Assembly (NCBI RefSeq): GCF_000240165.1 | Contig: NC_017586.1 | Span: 1,116,001 to 1,180,000, forward strand | Source of the DNA: Streptantibioticus cattleyicolor NRRL 8057 = DSM 46488 | GTDB taxonomy: Bacteria; Actinomycetota; Actinomycetes; Streptomycetales; Streptomycetaceae | DNA length: 64,000 bases | Reading direction: 5' to 3' | In this document: one piece after another, positions 58,583 to 64,000 of the stretch | Position numbering within the stretch: position 1 is the stretch's first letter | How the letters are laid out: the number at the start of each line of letters is the position of its first letter | Translations under genes and position numbers: made by a program | Notes under the pieces: generated by a model | What the model saw: the letters and a program-made list of their open reading frames with translations, nothing else | Told to the model about the DNA's origin: nothing | Databases searched by the model: none

Positions 58583-59839
58583 TCAGCCGAAGAAGTTCCG
58601 CACGTGTTCCAACCCGGCGACCAGCGCGTCGACCTCGGCCGGGGTGGAGTACAGGTAGAACGACGCCCGGGTGGTCGCCGGAATTCCGTACCGCAGGCAG
58701 ACCGGACGGGCGCAGTGGTGGCCGACCCGGACCGCGATGCCCTGTTCGTCGAGGACCTGGCCCACGTCGTGCGGGTGGATGTCGCCCAGCGTGAAGGAGA
58801 TCGCCGCCCCCCGGTCCTCGGCCGTCGTGGGGCCGATGATCCGCAGGTCGGGCACCTGGGAGAGGCGTTCCACCGCGTAGGTGGTGATGGCGTGCTCGTG
58901 CGCGGCGATGTTCTCCATGCCGATCGAGGTCAGGTAGTCCACGGCCGCGCCCAGCCCGATGGCCTGGGCGATCGGCGGGGTGCCCGCCTCGAACTTGTGC
59001 GGCGCCGGGGCGTAGGTGGACGAGTGCATCGAGACGGTCTCGATCATCTCACCGCCGCCCAGGAACGGCGGCAGGTCCTCCAGCAGCTCCTGGCGGCCCC
59101 AGAGCACGCCGATGCCGGTCGGACCGCACATCTTGTGCCCGGTGAAGGCGACGAAGTCGGCCTGGAGCGCCTGCACGTCCAGCGGCATGTGCGGGGCGGC
59201 CTGCGAGGCGTCGATCACCACCAGGGCGCCCACCTCCTGGGCGCGCCGGACGATCGCCTCGACCGGGTTGACGGTGCCCAGGATGTTGGAGACCAGCACG
59301 AACGAGACGACCTTGGTCTTCTCGGTGATCACCTGGTCGATGGCGGACAGGTCGAGCCGGCCGTCGTCGGTCAGGCCGAACCACTTCAGCTTGGCGCCGG
59401 TGCGCTGGGCGAGCAGCTGCCACGGAACGATGTTGGAGTGGTGCTCCATCTCCGTGATGACTATCTCGGTGCCGCGGTCCACCCGGTAGGGCTCGTCGGC
59501 CCAACCGAGCATGTTGGCCACCAGGTTGAGCGACTCGGAGGCGTTCTTGGTGAAGATCACCTCGTCGCGGCTGGGGGCGTTGACGAACGCGGCGACCTTG
59601 TCCCGCGCGCTCTCGTACCCGGCCGTGGCCTCCTCGGCGAGGACGTGCACGCCGCGGTGGACGTTGGCGTTGTAGTTCTCGTAGTACTCGGCCAGGACGT
59701 CGAGCACCTGGCGCGGCTTCTGCGAGGTCGCCGCGTTGTCCAGGTACACCAGCTTCTTGCCGTCGTGGATCCGGCGGTCCAGGATCGGGAAGTCCTTGCG
59801 GATCGCCTCGGTGTCGAGGAGGCCCGGCAGATGAGTCAC
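58583..59839 (-). CDS. sufS: cysteine desulfurase SufS
   Basis: A 418-residue class V PLP enzyme. VYLDNAATSQKPRQVLD at about residues 31-47, FVLVSNILGTVNPV, the PLP-Lys in FTGHKMCGPTGIGVLWG and the active Cys in VRVGHHCARPVCLRYG. It supplies sulfur for the SufBCD scaffold. Its start overlaps the sufC stop. Confidence 0.95.
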   Translation of the reverse strand: MTHLPGLLDTEAIRKDFPILDRRIHDGKKLVYLDNAATSQKPRQVLDVLAEYYENYNANVHRGVHVLAEEATAGYESARDKVAAFVNAPSRDEVIFTKNASESLNLVANMLGWADEPYRVDRGTEIVITEMEHHSNIVPWQLLAQRTGAKLKWFGLTDDGRLDLSAIDQVITEKTKVVSFVLVSNILGTVNPVEAIVRRAQEVGALVVIDASQAAPHMPLDVQALQADFVAFTGHKMCGPTGIGVLWGRQELLEDLPPFLGGGEMIETVSMHSSTYAPAPHKFEAGTPPIAQAIGLGAAVDYLTSIGMENIAAHEHAITTYAVERLSQVPDLRIIGPTTAEDRGAAISFTLGDIHPHDVGQVLDEQGIAVRVGHHCARPVCLRYGIPATTRASFYLYSTPAEVDALVAGLEHVRNFFG

Positions 59840-60600
59840 TCGGATACGCCGCCTTCCACGTAAGCCGCGTAGCCCTCTTCCTCCAGCTTGTCCGCGAGCT
59901 CGGCGCCGCCGGATTCGACGATGCGGCCCTTGGCGAAGACGTGGACGTGGTCGGGCTTGATGTAGCGCAGGATGCGGGTGTAGTGGGTGATCAGCAGGGT
60001 GCCGACCTCGCCGGTCCCGTGGACCCGGTTGACGCCCTCGGAGACCACGCGCAGCGCGTCGACGTCCAGGCCGGAGTCGGTCTCGTCGAGGATCGCGATC
60101 TTCGGCTTGAGCAGTTCGAGCTGGAGGATCTCGTGGCGCTTCTTCTCGCCGCCGGAGAAGCCCTCGTTGACATTGCGCTCGGCGAAGGACGGGTCGATCT
60201 GGAGCGCCTCCATGGCCTCCTTGACCTCCTTCACCCAGGTGCGAAGCTTCGGGGCCTCGCCGCGCACCGCGGTGGCGGAGGTGCGCAGGAAGTTGGAGAC
60301 CGACACACCCGGCACCTCGACCGGGTACTGCATGGCCAGGAAGACACCGGCCCGGGCCCGCTCGTCGACGGGCATCGCCAGCACGTCCTCACCGTCGAGG
60401 GTGACGGTGCCGCCGGTGACCGTGTACTTGGGGTGGCCGGCCAGCGAGTAGGCCAGGGTCGACTTGCCGGAGCCGTTGGGGCCCATGATGGCGTGGGTCT
60501 CGCCCTGCTTCACGGTCAGGTCGACACCGCGCAGGATCTCCCGCGGGCCGTTCTCGGCCTCGACGGAGACGTGCAGGTCGTGGATCTCAAGCGTTGCCAT
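59836..60600 (-). CDS. sufC: Fe-S cluster assembly ATPase SufC
   Basis: A 254-residue ABC-type ATPase: Walker A GPNGSGKSTLAYSLAG, signature GFSGGEKKRHEILQ, Walker B KIAILDETDSGLDVDAL, and LLITHYTRIL. The glutamate-rich DETDSG variant is standard for SufC. It powers SufBD. Seven bases separate it from the Rieske gene upstream. Confidence 0.96.
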   Translation of the reverse strand: MATLEIHDLHVSVEAENGPREILRGVDLTVKQGETHAIMGPNGSGKSTLAYSLAGHPKYTVTGGTVTLDGEDVLAMPVDERARAGVFLAMQYPVEVPGVSVSNFLRTSATAVRGEAPKLRTWVKEVKEAMEALQIDPSFAERNVNEGFSGGEKKRHEILQLELLKPKIAILDETDSGLDVDALRVVSEGVNRVHGTGEVGTLLITHYTRILRYIKPDHVHVFAKGRIVESGGAELADKLEEEGYAAYVEGGVSE

Positions 60601-60607
60601 GGGTGCC

Positions 60608-60925
60608 TCAGGACTCCTGGGTGACGGAGACGAGCACGTCGTCCCCTTCGATCTTGACGGGGTATACGGGGACGGGCCGCGTGGCGGGCAGCCCGGACGG
60701 CTTGCCGGTGCGCAGGTCGAAGCTGGAGCCGTGCAGCCAGCACTCGATCTGGCAGTCCTCCACCTCGCCCTCGGACAGCGAGACGTTGGCGTGCGAGCAG
60801 ATGTCGTTGATCGCGTAGATCTCGCCCTCGGTGCGGACGATGGACACCGGGGTGCCGTCGAGCTCCACCCGCTTGGGGGTGTCGTCCTCCAGCTCGCTCA
60901 GCGCGCAGGCACGTACGAAACTCAT
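60608..60925 (-). CDS. Rieske [2Fe-2S] ferredoxin in the suf operon
   Basis: A 105-residue small Rieske protein (non-heme oxygenase ferredoxin-like). The cluster ligands are visible as DICSHANVS (Cys43, His45) and ECWLHGSSFD (Cys62, His65). Actinobacterial suf operons often carry this gene between sufD and sufC; it may donate electrons for assembly. The ATG at 60925 overlaps the sufD stop. Confidence 0.92.
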   Translation of the reverse strand: MSFVRACALSELEDDTPKRVELDGTPVSIVRTEGEIYAINDICSHANVSLSEGEVEDCQIECWLHGSSFDLRTGKPSGLPATRPVPVYPVKIEGDDVLVSVTQES

Positions 60926-62091
60926 CCGACGGACTCCTCCAGCTCCTTCTCGATCTTCGCCAGCAGGCGCTCCTCCAGATCGGCGAGGCCGATCTGCTGG
61001 ATCAGTTCCGCGAAGAAGCCGAGGACCACCAGGCGCCGGGCCTCCTTCGCCGGGATGCCGCGGGCCATCAGGTAGAAGAGCTGCTCGTCGTCGAAGCGGC
61101 CGGTGGCCGAGGCGTGGCCGGCGCCGACGATCTCACCGGTCTCGATCTCCAGGTTGGGGACCGAGTCGACCCGGGCGCCGTCGGTGAGCACCAGGTTGCG
61201 GTTGAGCTCGTAGGTGTCGGTGCCCTGGGCCGCCGCGCGGATGAGCACGTCGCCGATCCACACCGCGTGCGCGTCCTTGCCCTGCAGCGCGCCCTTGTAG
61301 GCGACGTTGCTGCGGCAGTGCGGGGTGTCGTGGTCGATGAAGAGCCGGTGCTCCTGGTGCTGGCCGCCCTCGGTGAAGTACAGGCCGTACAGTTCGGCCT
61401 CGCCGCCGGGGGCCGCGTAGACCACCCGCGGGTGGAGGCGGACCAGGTCGCCGCCGAAGGTGACGATCACCGACTTGAAGGTGGCGTCCCGGCCGACCAG
61501 CGCGGTGTGCTGGGCGACGTGCACCGCGGTGTCGTCCCAGTCCTGCACCGAGACCACGGTGACCTTGGCGCCCTCGCCGACGACGTACTCGACGTTGGCG
61601 GCGAGCGTGAGGTCACCGGTGTGGTCGAGGACCACCACGGCCTCGGCGAAGGCGCCGACCTCGACCAGCAGGTGGCCGAAGGCGGTGCCGCCCTCGCCGT
61701 GCACCGAGATCCGCACCGGCTCGGTGAGCACGGTCTCCTTGGGGATGGAGACCACCGAGGCCTTCTCGAAAGAGCTGTACGCCTGGGCCACCACCCGGTC
61801 GACGGGCTTGCCGGCCTTGCCCAGCCGGGCGTCGGCGCGGTCCACGGTCTCCACGGTGACGCCGTCCGGGGCGGTCACCTCGATCCGCGGGGCGCCGGTG
61901 GCCTCGGCGGTGCCGTCGTGCAGGCCGCGCAGCCGCTCCAGCGGCGTGAACCGCCAGTCCTCCTCGCGCCCGGTGGGCACGGGGAAGTCGGCCACGTCGT
62001 AGGACGGGGCGGCGCCGACCCGCGCGTCGGCGGGCTGGCCGACCTGGATCGCACCCTCGGTGGTGCTGCCGGCCGGAAGGGTTTCAGCCAT
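60922..62091 (-). CDS. sufD: Fe-S cluster assembly protein SufD
   Basis: A 389-residue SufD with the central beta-helix and C-terminal helical domain (GHASATGRFDDEQLFYLMARGIP, ARRLVVLGFFAELIQQI). It partners SufB and SufC on the scaffold. The ATG at 62091 lies 69 bases after the sufB stop. Confidence 0.95.
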   Translation of the reverse strand: MAETLPAGSTTEGAIQVGQPADARVGAAPSYDVADFPVPTGREEDWRFTPLERLRGLHDGTAEATGAPRIEVTAPDGVTVETVDRADARLGKAGKPVDRVVAQAYSSFEKASVVSIPKETVLTEPVRISVHGEGGTAFGHLLVEVGAFAEAVVVLDHTGDLTLAANVEYVVGEGAKVTVVSVQDWDDTAVHVAQHTALVGRDATFKSVIVTFGGDLVRLHPRVVYAAPGGEAELYGLYFTEGGQHQEHRLFIDHDTPHCRSNVAYKGALQGKDAHAVWIGDVLIRAAAQGTDTYELNRNLVLTDGARVDSVPNLEIETGEIVGAGHASATGRFDDEQLFYLMARGIPAKEARRLVVLGFFAELIQQIGLADLEERLLAKIEKELEESVG

Positions 62092-62160
62092 GGCTGTCGT
62101 ACTGCTCTCTCTCGGTTGGGAACGTCGCCTGGGAACGCTGCTGGCTTCGGGCCGGGCCGG

Positions 62161-63582
62161 TCAGCCGACCGCGCCTTCCATCTGGAGCTCGATCAGCCGG
62201 TTCAGTTCCAGGGCGTACTCCATCGGCAGCTCGCGCGCGATGGGCTCCACGAAACCACGGACGATCATCGCCATCGCCTCCTGCTCGGTCAGGCCGCGGC
62301 TCATCAGGTAGAAGAGCTGGTCCTCGCTGACCTTGGAGACCGTCGCCTCGTGGCCCATGGAGACGTCGTCCTCGCGGACGTCCACGTAGGGGTAGGTGTC
62401 CGAACGGGAGATGGTGTCCACCAGCAGCGCGTCGCACAGCACGTTGGACTTGGCGCCCTGGGCGCCCTCGCCGATCTCGATCAGACCCCGGTAGGAGGTG
62501 CGGCCACCGCCCCGGGCCACCGACTTGGAGACGATGTTGGAGGAGGTGTTGGGGGCCATGTGCACCATCTTGGCGCCCGCGTCCTGGTGCTGGCCGGCGC
62601 CGGCGAACGCGATCGAGAGCGTCTCGCCCTTGGCGTGCTCGCCCATCAGGTAGACGGCCGGGTACTTCATGGTGACCTTGGAGCCGATGTTGCCGTCGAC
62701 CCACTCCATGGTGGCGCCCTCGTAGGCCACGGCGCGCTTGGTCACCAGGTTGTACACGTTGTTGGACCAGTTCTGGATGGTCGTGTAACGGCACCGGGCG
62801 TTCTTCTTGACGATGATCTCCACGACCGCCGAGTGCAGCGAGTCCGACTTGTAGATCGGCGCGGTGCAGCCCTCGACGTAGTGCACGTAGGCGCCCTCGT
62901 CGACGATGATCAGGGTCCGCTCGAACTGGCCCATGTTCTCGGTGTTGATCCGGAAGTACGCCTGGAGCGGGATCTCCACGTGCACGCCCTTCGGCACGTA
63001 GATGAACGAACCGCCGGACCACACCGCCGTGTTGAGCGCGGCGAACTTGTTGTCACCGGCCGGGATCACGGTGCCGAAGTACTCCTGGAACAGCTCCGGG
63101 TGCTCGCGCAGACCGGTGTCGGTGTCCAGGAAGATGACGCCCTGCTCCTCAAGGTCCTCACGGATCTTGTGGTAGACCACCTCGGACTCGTACTGGGCGG
63201 CCACACCGGCGACCAGGCGCTGCTTCTCGGCCTCGGGGATGCCCAGCTTGTCGTAGGTGTTCTTGATGTCCTCGGGCAGCTCTTCCCAGGACTCCGCCTG
63301 CTTCTCGGTGGAGCGCACGAAGTACTTGATGTTGTCGAAGTCGATGTCCGACAGGTCCGAGCCCCAGGTCGGCATGGGCTTCTTCGCGAAGAGCCCGAGC
63401 CCCTTCAGGCGCAGCTTCAGCATCCACTCCGGCTCGTTCTTCTTCGCCGAGATGTCGCGGACGACCTCTTCGGAAAGCCCGCGCCGGGCGGAGGCGCCGG
63501 CCACGTCCGTGTCGGCCCAGCCGTACTCGTACGTGCCGATGCCTTCGAGCTCCGGGTGAGTGGTCTCCGTAGGAGCAGTCAT
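62161..63582 (-). CDS. sufB: Fe-S cluster assembly protein SufB
   Basis: A 473-residue SufB scaffold subunit. Features: [69 protein letters not shown], and [21 protein letters not shown]. The start is ATG 63582 (GGAGGAACCCCGC upstream), overlapping the upstream regulator stop; a longer frame is antisupported by that overlap. Confidence 0.96.
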   Translation of the reverse strand: MTAPTETTHPELEGIGTYEYGWADTDVAGASARRGLSEEVVRDISAKKNEPEWMLKLRLKGLGLFAKKPMPTWGSDLSDIDFDNIKYFVRSTEKQAESWEELPEDIKNTYDKLGIPEAEKQRLVAGVAAQYESEVVYHKIREDLEEQGVIFLDTDTGLREHPELFQEYFGTVIPAGDNKFAALNTAVWSGGSFIYVPKGVHVEIPLQAYFRINTENMGQFERTLIIVDEGAYVHYVEGCTAPIYKSDSLHSAVVEIIVKKNARCRYTTIQNWSNNVYNLVTKRAVAYEGATMEWVDGNIGSKVTMKYPAVYLMGEHAKGETLSIAFAGAGQHQDAGAKMVHMAPNTSSNIVSKSVARGGGRTSYRGLIEIGEGAQGAKSNVLCDALLVDTISRSDTYPYVDVREDDVSMGHEATVSKVSEDQLFYLMSRGLTEQEAMAMIVRGFVEPIARELPMEYALELNRLIELQMEGAVG

Positions 63583-64000
63583 GCGGGGTTCCTCCCGGAC
63601 GTGCTGGCAGATGCTGATGCAGATGCGTTGGCGTGGTTGGCTTGTGGAACGAACGTCGTGCACACCCCGTCGCCGTGGGCGATGGTGGCCAGACGCTGCA
63701 CATGGGTCCCGAGCAGGCGGGAGAAGACCTCGGCCTCCGCCTCGCAGAGCTGCGGGAACTGCTCGGCGGTGTGCGCCACCGGGCAGTGATGCTGGCAGAG
63801 CTGCTCACCCGCAGCATCGCGCGCCTGACCGGCCACGGCCGGCGCCCTGCGCGTGGTAGCAGCGTACCCGTCCGCGGTCAATGCCTCGGCGAGCGCCCGG
63901 ACCCGCTGCTCGGGAGGTACGTCGGCGAGCGCCGCGGCGTACCGCTCGGCCTGGGCGGCGACCCGGGCGCGGGCGAACTCGGCGACCGCGGCCTCACCGC
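63579..64000 (-). CDS. sufR: SufR-like transcriptional regulator, 5' part cut by the window
   Basis: The C-terminal 139 or so residues of a protein ending just at sufB, with a four-base overlap (ATGA). The sequence includes [22 protein letters not shown] and a further VCTTFVPQA, a Cys pattern matching SufR-type winged-helix repressors that hold a [4Fe-4S] cluster. The N-terminal DNA-binding domain lies beyond the window. A Ser/Ala-rich tail ends the protein. Position before sufB supports autoregulation of the suf operon. Confidence 0.85.
   Translation of the reverse strand, partial: GEAAVAEFARARVAAQAERYAAALADVPPEQRVRALAEALTADGYAATTRRAPAVAGQARDAAGEQLCQHHCPVAHTAEQFPQLCEAEAEVFSRLLGTHVQRLATIAHGDGVCTTFVPQANHANASASASASTSGRNPA

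Noticed and set aside
61114-63789. 891-codon plus-strand frame opposite sufD-sufB
   Set aside because: Antisense to conserved suf genes; compositional artefact.

Overview
The DNA is very GC-rich, with strongly biased third codon positions, frequent GTG starts and many 4-base ATGA/GTGA gene overlaps. Gene content and order (a Gbn-like GATC-binding protein, a PitH2-like phosphate transporter, a cobalamin cluster, ectABCD and a suf operon) fit a Streptomyces or close relative. This is chromosomal core-to-intermediate sequence. I see no rRNA, tRNA, CRISPR array, insertion sequence or prophage.

Layout. 1-2046: the 3' end of a GH15 glucoamylase/trehalase-like gene, then an SDR oxidoreductase. 2054-4306 (minus): a five-gene Asp23/AmaP envelope-stress module. 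4491-7682 (minus): an enoyl-CoA hydratase-like gene, a Gbn-like nucleoid protein and an ABC-F ATPase preceded by an unusual leader (short uORF plus hairpins). 7879-8300: a GC-extreme degenerate repeat block. 8302-11690 (minus): an uncharacterised protein with a paralogue at 52163-53662, an alpha/beta hydrolase and a class II aldolase. 11824-14919 (plus): an FAD amine-oxidase-like enzyme, then a Pit phosphate transporter behind a clear PHO box, with a small membrane protein.

15001-30760 (plus): a cobalamin riboswitch followed by eleven cob genes (cobD, cobQ, cobN, ChlID-like chelatase, cobO, cobB, cobI, cobM, cbiGH/cobJ, cbiX, cobC). The first eight are joined by overlapping stop/start codons. 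It mixes oxygen-dependent-type (CobN) and oxygen-independent-type (CbiG, CbiX) genes, and several steps must be encoded elsewhere.

30780-36950: a secreted beta-propeller phosphoesterase, a lipoprotein plus ABC exporter operon, and a ClpC2-like protein (HTH plus two Clp N-terminal repeats) behind a leaderless promoter covered by two tandem palindromes. 36971-39253: an amidohydrolase and a class V aminotransferase, convergent ends aside. 39679-43079: ectABCD for ectoine and hydroxyectoine, with a strong palindrome upstream.

43096-52141: a lipoprotein, then a scattered uronate/glucarate oxidation set (2,5-dioxovalerate dehydrogenase, IclR regulator, 5-dehydro-4-deoxyglucarate dehydratase, uronate dehydrogenase) interrupted by a P450-methyltransferase pair and an aldo/keto reductase. 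52163-57641: the paralogous uncharacterised protein, a secreted endonuclease/phosphatase, a DinB-like protein and dapD. 57784-64000 (minus): a complete suf Fe-S assembly operon (sufR-like, sufB, sufD, Rieske ferredoxin, sufC, sufS, sufU, sufT) running off the right edge.

The most interesting candidates are the ClpC2-like autoregulatory unit, the ABC-F leader, the paired operators with an orphan translation start at 43878-43961, and the palindrome upstream of ectA. All function statements come from reading the sequence and family knowledge; no database search was run.
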